From: Bordetella genomosp. 8 | Lineage (GTDB): Bacteria; Pseudomonadota; Gammaproteobacteria; Burkholderiales; Burkholderiaceae_B | NCBI RefSeq assembly: GCF_002119685.1 | Contig: NZ_CP021108.1 | Location: forward strand, 5,332,001-5,396,000 | Length of the DNA: 64,000 nt | Direction of reading: 5' to 3' | In this document: positions 26,866-34,496 of the stretch, in pieces | How the letters are laid out: each line of letters begins with the position of its first letter | How positions within the stretch are numbered: the stretch's first letter is position 1 | The notes under the pieces: model-generated | What the model was told of the DNA's origin: nothing | The model's database searches: none | What the model saw: only the letters and a program-made list of their open reading frames with translations | Program-made: the position numbers and the translations under genes

Positions 26866-26888
26866 ATTTTGCATTCAAAATGCAAAAT
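26866..26888. promoter_or_regulatory. Perfect palindrome, candidate operator of the aminotransferase operon
   Basis: Ten-base arms ATTTTGCATT and AATGCAAAAT flank a 3-nt centre CAA, in an AT-rich patch 85 bp before the aminotransferase ATG. A possible promoter (TTGCCC 26853-26858, 17-nt spacer, CAAAAT 26876-26881) overlaps it. The GntR regulator at the far end of this unit is the obvious candidate ligand. Confidence 0.55.
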
Positions 26889-26972
26889 ATACGGCGATAG
26901 GCATTCGAGGGCCCGGCCGTTGATACCTGCGCTGCTCCCCTCCCGTCTATCGTCCCAGAGTCCCGCCCCCCC

Positions 26973-28229
26973 ATGTTGCAGCTCGATTTTCATCCGACCG
27001 GCCGCCATTTTCTGCAGATCCCGGGCCCCAGCCCCGTGCCGGATCGCATCCTGCGCGCGATCAGCCTGCCCACCATCGATCATCGCGGCCCCGAATTCGG
27101 CGCGTTGGGCCGCGATGTCCTCGACAAGATCAAGTACGTTTTCCAGACGCGCTCGCCTGTCATCATCTACCCTGCCTCGGGCACCGGCGCGTGGGAAGCC
27201 GCGCTGACCAACACCCTGAGTCCCGGCGACGACGTCCTCATGTTCGAGACCGGCCACTTCGCGGCCTTGTGGAAAGCGATGGCCGACCGGCTCGGATTGA
27301 ACGCCGAGATCCTGTCCCGCGAAGGCACGGACGAGCACCTTCCCCATGCACCCGGATGGCGCCACGGCGTGCAGGCCGATGCCATCGAGCGCCGCCTGCG
27401 CCAGGACACCGCCCGCAAGATCAAGGCGGTGTGCGTCGCGCACAATGAAACCTCGACCGGCGCCACCTCCGACATCGCCGCGGTTCGCCGGGCCATCGAC
27501 GCGGCCGGCCATCCGGCGCTGCTGCTGGTGGACAGCATCTCGGGCCTGGGAAGCATTGACTACCGCCATGACGAATGGGGCGTGGACGTCACCATCAGCG
27601 GCTCGCAGAAGGGCCTGATGCTGCCGCCCGGGATGAGCTTCAACGCCCTCTCGCCGCGCGCCATCGAGGCCAGCAAGACCGCCGGTTTCCCCCGATCGTT
27701 CTGGGCCTGGGGCGAGATCCTCGCCATGAACGCGGATGGCTATTGGCCGTACACGCCCAATACCAACCTGCTGTATGGCCTGTCCGAATCGCTGGACATG
27801 CTCCGCGCCGAGGGCTTGCCCAATGTGTTCGCACGTCATGATCGCTGGGCGGCGGCGGTGCGCAGCGCCGTCGTGGCGTGGGGCCTGCCTATCCTGTGCG
27901 CGGACGAACAATGTTATTCGTCCGTGCTGACCGGCGTCATCGTGCCGGCTGGCGTCGATGCCGACGCATTGCGCCGCCTCATCCACGAGCGTTTCGACCT
28001 TTCCCTGGGCACCGGCCTGGGCAAGGTGAAGGGGCGCGTATTCCGCATGGGCCACCTGGGCGACAGCAATGACCTTACCCTCGTCGCCATGGTCGCCGGG
28101 GTCGAGATGGGCCTGCGGCAGACCGGGGTACCACTGGCCGGCAGTGGCGTCGAGGCAATAATGGCGTATCTCGGCAGCCACGCGGCGCCGGCATACCGGC
28201 AAGCCGCCGCCACCCCAGGCGCGGCGTAA
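26973..28229 (+). CDS. Class V aminotransferase (alanine-glyoxylate/serine-pyruvate type)
   Basis: 418 residues of the PLP-dependent class V aminotransferases. The start LQIPGPSPVPDRILRAI is typical of the alanine-glyoxylate/serine-glyoxylate group; IYPASGTGAWEAAL binds the PLP phosphate; LLVDSISGLGSID contains the PLP-nitrogen Asp; SGSQKGLMLPPG has the Schiff-base Lys. It probably transfers an amino group between a small amino acid and a 2-oxo acid such as glyoxylate or pyruvate. It leads a three-gene unit with a serine hydrolase and a Bug receptor. Confidence 0.9.
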   Translation: MLQLDFHPTGRHFLQIPGPSPVPDRILRAISLPTIDHRGPEFGALGRDVLDKIKYVFQTRSPVIIYPASGTGAWEAALTNTLSPGDDVLMFETGHFAALWKAMADRLGLNAEILSREGTDEHLPHAPGWRHGVQADAIERRLRQDTARKIKAVCVAHNETSTGATSDIAAVRRAIDAAGHPALLLVDSISGLGSIDYRHDEWGVDVTISGSQKGLMLPPGMSFNALSPRAIEASKTAGFPRSFWAWGEILAMNADGYWPYTPNTNLLYGLSESLDMLRAEGLPNVFARHDRWAAAVRSAVVAWGLPILCADEQCYSSVLTGVIVPAGVDADALRRLIHERFDLSLGTGLGKVKGRVFRMGHLGDSNDLTLVAMVAGVEMGLRQTGVPLAGSGVEAIMAYLGSHAAPAYRQAAATPGAA

Positions 28230-28272
28230 TCGCCGAGCGCGGCCCGCACACAAATTTGCACCAGGTGAATAG

Positions 28273-29313
28273 ATGAAGAATTTCGACGAAGTTATCGCTT
28301 TGGCCCAGGCGGGCGAGTCCAGCTGGGACCGCGATGTGAATGGCAACTTCGGCGTTCACATGAAAGAGCGTCCGCCATTGAACCGCCTGTTCGGTCCGCT
28401 CCATTCGCGCGGCCCGGCATCCGGGGTCATCCTGCTGGATGGAAAGGAAGTGGCCGCCTGGGGCGAACCGGACCGCGCCGACCTCACCTACAGCGTGGTC
28501 AAGACCTACATTGCCTTGGTGGCCGGCGTGGCCTACGACCAGGGGCTCCTGCCCGACGTCGATGCCCGCATCGGCGAACGCCTTCATGGCATCGGCTTCG
28601 ACGAAGGCAACAACGCCAAGATCACCTGGCGCCAGATGCTGCAGCAGACCAGCGAATGGGAAGGCACGCTCTGGGACATCCCCGACCAGGCCGATCGCTA
28701 CAGCACGGCCAGTTTCGGCGCCCCCGCAGCCGGCAGCAAGGGCGACGCGCGCCCCTTGCAGGAACCCGGCACCTATTGGGAATACAACGATATCCGCGTC
28801 AACCAGCTCGCGCGCGCGCTCATGTATCTGTTCGAGCGCCCGCTGCCCGAGGTCTTCCGCGAATTCATCATGACGCCCATTGGCGCCTCGACAGACTGGC
28901 GCTGGGTCGGCTACGACAACGCCTGGGTCGAGATCAACGGCCAGCGCATGCAGTCCGTCACCGGCGGTTCGCATTGGGGCGGCGGCATGTCGATCAGCGC
29001 GCGCGACCAGGCCCTCATCGGCAACATGATGCTCAACGACGGCAAGGCCAACGGCAAGCAGGTGTTGTCGAAGGAATGGCTGGCGCAGATGTACACGCCG
29101 TGCGAGCTCGCGCACAACTACGGCTATCTCATCTGGCTGAACGAAGCGCCCAAGATATTCCCCGAGCTGCCGGCATCGAGCCGCTTCCAGATCGGCGCGG
29201 GCAGTTCCTTCGTCTGGATGGAAAAGGAACACGGCATGGTGGCGGTGATGCGGTGGCTCGAAAAGAGCCGCGCGAATGAGGTCTTCACCCGCCTGTTCCA
29301 GGTCATCAAGTAA
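28273..29313 (+). CDS. Serine hydrolase of the beta-lactamase/class C penicillin-binding family
   Basis: 346 residues. The SxxK motif is SVVK in LTYSVVKTYIAL, and the second motif looks like YND in YWEYNDIRVN, where class C enzymes have YxN. No export signal is visible, so a cytoplasmic esterase or amidase role is more likely than antibiotic resistance. The gene lies 43 bp after the aminotransferase gene and 61 bp before a Bug receptor gene, so it may hydrolyse an imported amide or ester that then feeds transamination. Confidence 0.85.
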   Translation: MKNFDEVIALAQAGESSWDRDVNGNFGVHMKERPPLNRLFGPLHSRGPASGVILLDGKEVAAWGEPDRADLTYSVVKTYIALVAGVAYDQGLLPDVDARIGERLHGIGFDEGNNAKITWRQMLQQTSEWEGTLWDIPDQADRYSTASFGAPAAGSKGDARPLQEPGTYWEYNDIRVNQLARALMYLFERPLPEVFREFIMTPIGASTDWRWVGYDNAWVEINGQRMQSVTGGSHWGGGMSISARDQALIGNMMLNDGKANGKQVLSKEWLAQMYTPCELAHNYGYLIWLNEAPKIFPELPASSRFQIGAGSSFVWMEKEHGMVAVMRWLEKSRANEVFTRLFQVIK

Positions 29314-29374
29314 AAAGCCCCACTTCCCACCAGGGAGTGTTCCTTCCCTCGCAACCCAGATAGCGTAGACGACC

Positions 29375-30349
29375 ATGGCACACGGCAGCTTCTCGTTCAG
29401 AAAACTCATCGCGCTTTCCGCGAGCATGCTGGTGGTGACATCGGCGGCCGCGCAATCCTCCTATCCCAGCAAACCCATCACGCTGGTGGTGGGCTTTTCC
29501 GCCGGCAGCAGCATCGATCTGGTCGCGCGCATCATCGGCGACAAATTGTCCAAGTCACTCGGGCAAAGCGTCATCGTGGAAAACAAGGCCGGCGCCGGCG
29601 GCAACATCGCGGCGGGCTATGTGGCACGCGCGCCCAAGGACGGCTATACGCTGCTCGTGGCAGCGAACAGCCTGGCAGTCAGCTCCGCGCTTTACAAGAA
29701 CCTCAATTTCGACGCCAGCAAGGACTTCCAGGCTGTTGCCTATATCGGCATCAGCCCGGTCGACCTGAAGGTCAACGCGCGTCTGGGCATCAACAGCCTC
29801 GACGAACTCATCAAGTTCGGCAAGGCACATCCGAACAAGCTGAATTACGGTTCGTCGGGCGTCGGCGGCACGCCGCACATGGCGACTGTGCTGTTCGAAC
29901 AGGTGACGGGCGTGAAGATGACGCACATTCCCTACAAGGGCGGCGGCGATGCGCTGAGCGCGCTCATGGGCGGGCAAGTCGACGTCCTGATCAATCCCAT
30001 CCTCGGATCGGCCAACACCGACAAGATCAAGACCCTGGCCATCACCGGCGACCAGCGCTCCAGCCTGTCGCCCAACGTGCCCACCTTCAAGGAGCTGGGC
30101 TACGGGAAATACGATATCGGCGTCTACTACGGCATCGTCGGCCCGGCCGGCATGCCCAAGGATGCCGTGGACAAGCTCAACGCCAGCGTGCGGTCCATCC
30201 TGGCCGACCCGTCCGTGGTCAGCACATTGACCGAGAAACAAGGCGTGGTGCTCAAGGCGGAAAGCCCGCAGGCCTTCCAGGATTACCTGGACCGCGACAT
30301 CCAGCGCTGGAAAACCATCGTCAAGGAAACGGGCACGTCGCTGGACTAA
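29375..30349 (+). CDS. Bug family (TctC-like) tripartite tricarboxylate receptor
   Basis: 324 residues with a signal peptide ending SAAAQSSYPS and the Bug start SKPITLVVGFSAGSSIDLVA, then GAGGNIAAGYVA and THIPYKGGGDALSALMGGQV. It is a periplasmic solute receptor without membrane partners in the window. As the last gene of the aminotransferase/hydrolase unit it probably captures that pathway's substrate. Confidence 0.9.
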   Translation: MAHGSFSFRKLIALSASMLVVTSAAAQSSYPSKPITLVVGFSAGSSIDLVARIIGDKLSKSLGQSVIVENKAGAGGNIAAGYVARAPKDGYTLLVAANSLAVSSALYKNLNFDASKDFQAVAYIGISPVDLKVNARLGINSLDELIKFGKAHPNKLNYGSSGVGGTPHMATVLFEQVTGVKMTHIPYKGGGDALSALMGGQVDVLINPILGSANTDKIKTLAITGDQRSSLSPNVPTFKELGYGKYDIGVYYGIVGPAGMPKDAVDKLNASVRSILADPSVVSTLTEKQGVVLKAESPQAFQDYLDRDIQRWKTIVKETGTSLD

Positions 30350-30350
30350 G

Positions 30351-30392
30351 GCGTCCCTGACCGGGCGTCCCTGACCGGGCGTCCCTGACTAG
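30351..30392. repeat. Three 14-bp tandem repeats
   Basis: Three head-to-tail copies of GCGTCCCTGACCGG (the third ends CTAG) fill the gap between the Bug stop and the convergent GntR gene, supplying the last bases of the GntR stop codon. Simple slippage is the likely origin. Confidence 0.85.
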
Positions 30393-31105
30393 GCGTCCAC
30401 GGCAGTGCCCTGCCTTCGGATACGAAGCTGGGCAATGACCACATCGGCCTTGTCACGCAAATGCTGCGTCAATAGATGGCGCAGCATCTGCGCATCGCGC
30501 GCATCCAACGCGTCCATCATTTTCACGTGATCGCCGACCGCGCGTTCCCACTTGGCCTTGTCATGGTTCGTGTTGAACCGAAGCGCCTGGACGCGTGTAT
30601 TGATGGTCTGGTAGGTCCTTTCCAGCAGGGGATTCTTCGCGGCCTTGATGATGGCGCGATGAATCGACGCATTCAATTGATAGTACGTGGATAAGTCCTT
30701 TTCCACGTAGCTGGCCAGCATCCTGGCATGCAGCGACTGCAGTGCCGCGAGCTCCTCGGCGGTAATGCGCCGACAGGCCAGCTCCCCCGCCAGCCCTTCG
30801 AGTTCGGACAGCAACTCGAACGCATGATGCACGTCCGCTTCGGTCAAATCCACCGCGATCGCACCGCGGTTGGGCAGCAGGTCGACCAGGCCTTCCGAGG
30901 CTAGCAGCTTGATCGCTTCACGCAAGGGCGTCCGGGAAATCTTCAGAAGCTCGCAGAGCTCCCGTTCGTTCAATTTCTTTCCCGGCGGTATGACGCCTTC
31001 GATCAACAAGGCACGCAGCCTCGACACCACCTGATCGTGCAAGGAGGGGCGCGCGATCTCGAAACTGGTTTCGCGATCGGATTCGAGGGAAAGGGTTGAA
31101 TTCAT
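30389..31105 (-). CDS. GntR family (FadR/FCD subfamily) transcriptional regulator
   Basis: 238 residues. The N-terminal winged HTH has SLHDQVVSRLRALLIEGVI, NERELCELLKISRTPLREAI and LLPNRGAIAVDL. The C-terminal all-helical FCD domain has the HRAII and DHVKMMDALDARD metal/effector regions. Start at ATG 31105 (MNSTLSLES); the frame is open to 31276. It faces the aminotransferase operon tail to tail and is the likely regulator of it, probably through the palindrome at 26866-26888. Confidence 0.9.
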   Translation of the reverse strand: MNSTLSLESDRETSFEIARPSLHDQVVSRLRALLIEGVIPPGKKLNERELCELLKISRTPLREAIKLLASEGLVDLLPNRGAIAVDLTEADVHHAFELLSELEGLAGELACRRITAEELAALQSLHARMLASYVEKDLSTYYQLNASIHRAIIKAAKNPLLERTYQTINTRVQALRFNTNHDKAKWERAVGDHVKMMDALDARDAQMLRHLLTQHLRDKADVVIAQLRIRRQGTAVDA

Positions 31106-31225
31106 ACTCGCGTGGCCGCCGATGCACCGCGTTGAATGTTCCGGAATTGTACTGGCTGGATCGAATCCGATGCCGCCTGCCAGCGCCGCCAGGGAGGTGG
31201 ATTCTGAGAATGAAGATGTCGGCGG

Positions 31226-31262
31226 AAACGAAAATGCCGGCTGTAAAACGAAAATGCCGGCT
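31226..31262. repeat. 17-bp direct repeat beside the tRNA terminator
   Basis: AAACGAAAATGCCGGCT occurs at 31226-31242 and again at 31246-31262. The second copy is one arm of the terminator hairpin, so the repeat looks like a partial duplication of the terminator with the T-rich tail. Confidence 0.75.
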
Positions 31263-31278
31263 ATATATGCCGGCATTT
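31252..31278 (-). terminator. Intrinsic terminator downstream of tRNA-Val
   Basis: Perfect 10-bp stem AAATGCCGGC/GCCGGCATTT with a 7-nt TATATAT loop. On the minus strand the stem is followed by TTTTCGTTTT, which fits rho-independent termination of the tRNA transcript. Confidence 0.8.
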
Positions 31279-31306
31279 CTTCGTCACATCGCGCTTTGGC
31301 GCCTCT

Positions 31307-31381
31307 TGGTGGGCGGTACTGGTTTCGAACCAGTGACCCCTGCCGTGTGAAGGCAGTGCTCTACCACTGAGCTAACCGCCC
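31307..31381 (-). tRNA. tRNA-Val(CAC)
   Basis: On the minus strand the gene begins GGGCGGTTAGCTCAGTGG and ends with an encoded CCA (31309-31307). The acceptor stem GGGCGGT pairs with ACCGCCC, the anticodon stem is CTGCC/GGCAG with loop TTCACAC (anticodon CAC, reading GUG valine codons), and the T-arm has GGTTCGAACC. Length is 75 nt including CCA. It follows dnaQ on the same strand but has its own promoter. Confidence 0.95.
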
Positions 31382-31395
31382 CAAGAGAGACCGCG

Positions 31396-31425
31396 ATTCT
31401 AGCATGTGATTTTCAGCGATGGCAA
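31396..31425 (-). promoter_or_regulatory. Predicted promoter of tRNA-Val
   Basis: On the minus strand: -35 TTGCCA (31425-31420), an 18-nt spacer and -10 TAGAAT (31401-31396) preceded by TG one base away (extended -10), then a GC-rich discriminator as in stringently controlled stable-RNA promoters. A 7-bp inverted repeat GTGATTT-N11-AAATCAC (31406-31430) overlaps the -35 box. Confidence 0.65.
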
Positions 31426-31459
31426 ATCACGGTGGCGGCATCCCCCGCGCGGCCGATCG

Positions 31460-32206
31460 CTACGCAGCCTGGGCCTGGGCTTCTTCCACCACCGGCGCCG
31501 GATCCCACTGCCGCCACAGGCAGGCGCCGCCCACCGACTTGTCCAGCGCCGCCAGGTAGGCTTCGTGTTCGGCCAGTTCTTCCGCGCTGGCGCGGATCAC
31601 CGGCAGGCCGGACGCGTCGAAGCGCGCCAGGACGATGCCTTCGGCCTGGCCCTTGCCGCCGGACTCGTCCATGTCGATCAGCAGCGCGTCCTGGCCGCGC
31701 GTCATCGCCAGCCAGACTTCGCCGAGCAGGCGCGCATCCAGCAAGGCGCCGTGCAGCGTACGGTGCGCGTTCGAAATGCCGTAGCGTTCGCACAGCGCAT
31801 CCAGCGAATTCCGCTTGCCCGGGTGCAGCTCGCGCGCATGCATCAAGGAATCGGTGATCGTCGCGCAGAACTCGTGCATGGGCCCGCGGCCGATGCGCGC
31901 CAGTTCGGCGTTGATGAACTTGGTATCGAAGGCCGCGTTGTGGATGATGACTTCCGCGCCATCCAGGAAACGGCACAGCTCGTCCGCGACGTCCTGGAAT
32001 CGCGGTTTGTCCGCCAGGAATTCCGTGGTCAGCCCGTGCACCGCCAAGGCCTCGGGATCGCTGTCGCGGTCCGGGTTCAGGTACACGTGCATGGTGTTGC
32101 CCGTGACCATGCGATTGACGATTTCCAGGCAGCCGATTTCGACGATGCGATGGCCCTGGGCGGGCTCCAGGCCGGTGGTTTCGGTATCGAGGATGATTTG
32201 GCGCAT
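31460..32206 (-). CDS. dnaQ: DNA polymerase III epsilon subunit (3'-5' proofreading exonuclease)
   Basis: 248 residues. The DEDDh exonuclease motifs are complete: Exo I ILDTETTGL (Asp7, Glu9), Exo II HNAAFDTKF and Exo III HGALLDARL with the general-base His. It removes misincorporated nucleotides as part of the DNA polymerase III core; the C-terminal part after about residue 190 corresponds to the alpha-binding tail. It follows rnhA on the same strand, a pairing common in proteobacteria. Confidence 0.95.
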   Translation of the reverse strand: MRQIILDTETTGLEPAQGHRIVEIGCLEIVNRMVTGNTMHVYLNPDRDSDPEALAVHGLTTEFLADKPRFQDVADELCRFLDGAEVIIHNAAFDTKFINAELARIGRGPMHEFCATITDSLMHARELHPGKRNSLDALCERYGISNAHRTLHGALLDARLLGEVWLAMTRGQDALLIDMDESGGKGQAEGIVLARFDASGLPVIRASAEELAEHEAYLAALDKSVGGACLWRQWDPAPVVEEAQAQAA

Positions 32207-32282
32207 GGCCGGTAGTGTACCCGGACGGTGCCGCGCGGGACCATGGGTGGCCCTCGTTGCGCGACTCTGCGGGGGCGCCCCG

Positions 32283-32355
32283 ATACCGGGCGCCCTATAC
32301 CGGGCCCGCTATGCCGGGAACCCTTATGCCGGGCGCCCCTGAGCCGGGCGCCCGC
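32283..32355. repeat. Imperfect CCGGGCGCCC repeats between dnaQ and rnhA
   Basis: Five degenerate units of about 14 bp built on CCGGGCGCCC. The last two lie within the 3' end of rnhA and encode its GRPAQGRPA tail; the others are intergenic. The units are self-complementary and can form hairpins. Confidence 0.7.
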
Positions 32356-32788
32356 GCCTGGCTTCTTCCACGCCCAGGTTCGCCAACTCGTCCGCGCGCT
32401 CGTTGCCGGGATCCCCCGCGTGGCCGCGCACCCAGCGCCACGCGACCTTGTGGCGCGACACCTGCTCGTCCAGCGCGCGCCACAGCTCCGCATTCTTGAC
32501 CGGCTTCTTGTCCGCCGTGATCCAGCCACGCCGCTTCCAGTTGGCGATCCACTCCATCATGCCTTTCATGACGTACTGGGAATCCACGTGTATGGTCACC
32601 TGGCAGGGACGCTTCAGCGCCGCCAGCCCCTGGATCACGGCCATGAGTTCCATGCGGTTGTTGGTGGTCGCCATTTCACCGCCATGCAGTGTTTTTTCAT
32701 GCGTACCCGAACGCATCAGGACGCCCCAGCCGCCCGGCCCCGGATTGCCCTTGCAGGCGCCGTCGGTCCAGAGTTCCACCACTTCCAT
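32324..32788 (-). CDS. rnhA: Ribonuclease HI
   Basis: About 154 residues from ATG 32788 (166 from ATG 32824). The catalytic carboxylates are visible: Asp in [14 protein letters not shown], Glu in NNRMELMAV, Asp in IHVDSQYV and Asp in ERADELAN, with the basic substrate-binding handle around [16 protein letters not shown]. It degrades RNA in RNA-DNA hybrids. The shorter start fits the family, which begins just before WTDG. The C-terminus ends in a repeat-encoded GRPAQGRPA tail not needed by the fold. Confidence 0.93.
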   Translation of the reverse strand: MEVVELWTDGACKGNPGPGGWGVLMRSGTHEKTLHGGEMATTNNRMELMAVIQGLAALKRPCQVTIHVDSQYVMKGMMEWIANWKRRGWITADKKPVKNAELWRALDEQVSRHKVAWRWVRGHAGDPGNERADELANLGVEEARRGRPAQGRPA

Positions 32789-32874
32789 CCTGGCGTCCGC
32801 GCCAGCCGTACTGCCATCGATCATCTACTGATTCCCGCACTGTTCCGTGTTCGTCCGCGACATCGCGGCCGCCA

Positions 32875-33636
32875 TTAAAGCGGCGATCGGTGATTCGCCA
32901 CCACCGATGCCGCCGCGGCGGCCGGCCGCTTCTGCTTCCAGGCCGGGCCGATCAGCCGCATGCCCGCCACGCGCTTGACCGCCGACACCATATACACCGC
33001 GCCGCACACCGCCCACCAGCGATCGCCGGCCTTTTCCATGAAGCGCCAGCGCTGCAGCCAGATATCCGTCTGGCACGCCGGCGCATAGCAGCCGAAGCGG
33101 CCCCGGTCGACCTCGAAGGACAGCAGCTTCAGCCAATCCTTGACGCGGGCCAGCGAGACCTGCGCCGACGGCGCGTGCGGCAGCCAGGGCTCCATGCCGG
33201 GCATGCGGTTGCGCGCGCCCCAGAGGCTCCAGGGATTGAAGCCCGATATCACCACGCGCCCCTCCGGCATCAGCACCCGTTCCACTTCGCGCAGCACGTC
33301 ATGCGGCGCATCCGTGCACTCGAAGGCATGCGGCAGGATCAACAGGTCTATGCTCTGCGACGAGAACGGCAAGGCGCGTGGATCGGCCAGCGTGCAGGCC
33401 TGCCAGCGCGCCGCCACGTCCGGCTCGGGCATGACCGTACCCACATAAGCCTTGAACGGCATGCGGTTGTTGCGCAGCAGGTCCAGCTCCGCCAGACCCA
33501 CCTGCAAGGCGTTGTAGCCGAATACGTCGGCCACCACCGCATCGAACTGGGCCTGCTCCCAGCGCAGCGCATACTGGCCGGGCGGCGTCTGAAACCACTC
33601 GGCCAGTTCTACAATCGGCGCACTCTCTTCTGCCAC
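32875..33636 (-). CDS. Class I SAM-dependent methyltransferase
   Basis: 253 residues with a methyltransferase type 11 core: LPFSSQSIDLLILPHAFECT corresponds to motif II, and EVERVLMPEGRVVISGFNPW to the following strand. The start is probably GTG 33636, with AGAGGAA 8 nt upstream; ATG 33666 would overlap the divergent gloB gene. The substrate is unknown. The position next to rnhA-dnaQ and opposite gloB is a conserved arrangement I associate with Bordetella relatives. Confidence 0.85.
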   Translation of the reverse strand: MAEESAPIVELAEWFQTPPGQYALRWEQAQFDAVVADVFGYNALQVGLAELDLLRNNRMPFKAYVGTVMPEPDVAARWQACTLADPRALPFSSQSIDLLILPHAFECTDAPHDVLREVERVLMPEGRVVISGFNPWSLWGARNRMPGMEPWLPHAPSAQVSLARVKDWLKLLSFEVDRGRFGCYAPACQTDIWLQRWRFMEKAGDRWWAVCGAVYMVSAVKRVAGMRLIGPAWKQKRPAAAAASVVANHRSPL

Positions 33637-33652
33637 GCTATAGGTTCCTCTG

Positions 33653-34489
33653 ATGATGCAAGCCACCTCCGCCCCCGCCGGCGTCGATGTGCCCGGACCT
33701 GCTTCGTTCGCCTCGCTGGTACCGGTCCCGGCATTCTCCGATAACTACATCTGGCTGGTCGAACGCCAGGGACTGGCCGCCGTGGTCGATCCCGGCCAGG
33801 CCGAACCGGTGCTGCGCGCGCTGCGCGAACGTGGACTGCAATTGCGCGCCATTCTACTCACGCACCATCATGCGGACCATGTCGGCGGGGTGCTGGAATT
33901 GTCGCTCGCCACCGGGGCGGTCGTATACGGCCCTGCGGACGAGACCCTGCCGCGCCGCGATGTCGCGCTCAGGGAAGGCGACCAGGTCCGTATCGAGGAA
34001 CTCGACCTGGCGATGGACGTGCTGGATGTCCCTGGACATACGGCCGGCCACATTGCCTACTACGGCCGGGCCGCGGGCGTGGAACCGGTGCTTTTCTGCG
34101 GGGATACCCTATTCGCGGGCGGCTGTGGGCGGCTATTCGAGGGGACGCCCGCGCAGATGTCCGATTCTCTTGGTAAATTCGTAACATTACCGGCTGAAAC
34201 ACAAGTTTGCTGCGCACACGAGTACACTCTTGCCAACTTGCGATGGGCACAGGCCGTCGATCCGGCCAACCGCACCCTGCAACAGTGGTACCAGCGGGCC
34301 CAGCAACTGCGCGAACAAGGTAGTCCCACGCTTCCCTCGACGATCGGGCTGGAGCGGGATACCAATCCGTTCCTGCGTACCCGGCAAGTTGAAATTACCC
34401 AGGCTGCCGCAGCTCATGCTGGGCGTTCGCTAAACTCGCCCGTCGAAGTATTCGCCGTACTTCGCGAATGGAAAAACAACTTCAAGTGA
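33653..34489 (+). CDS. gloB: Hydroxyacylglutathione hydrolase (glyoxalase II)
   Basis: 278 residues of the metallo-beta-lactamase fold. The binuclear metal motif is LTHHHADHVGG, with later ligands in VPGHTAGH, CGDTLFAGGCGR and CAHEYT. The C-terminal helical domain with NPFLR and the REWKNNFK end is typical of GloB. It hydrolyses S-D-lactoylglutathione to D-lactate and glutathione in methylglyoxal detoxification. ATG 33653 and ATG 33656 are adjacent possible starts; about 17 residues before the fold are variable. Confidence 0.94.
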   Translation: MMQATSAPAGVDVPGPASFASLVPVPAFSDNYIWLVERQGLAAVVDPGQAEPVLRALRERGLQLRAILLTHHHADHVGGVLELSLATGAVVYGPADETLPRRDVALREGDQVRIEELDLAMDVLDVPGHTAGHIAYYGRAAGVEPVLFCGDTLFAGGCGRLFEGTPAQMSDSLGKFVTLPAETQVCCAHEYTLANLRWAQAVDPANRTLQQWYQRAQQLREQGSPTLPSTIGLERDTNPFLRTRQVEITQAAAAHAGRSLNSPVEVFAVLREWKNNFK

Positions 34490-34496
34490 ACCACTG

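Noticed and set aside
26280..28346. A 688-residue protein ending in an SRPBCC domain
   Set aside because: Only the last 148 residues show a fold; the rest is antisense to the class V aminotransferase gene.
28273..29313. A beta-lactamase resistance gene
   Set aside because: Although it has SxxK, there is no export signal, the second motif is YND rather than YxN, and it sits in a catabolic unit; an esterase or amidase is more likely.
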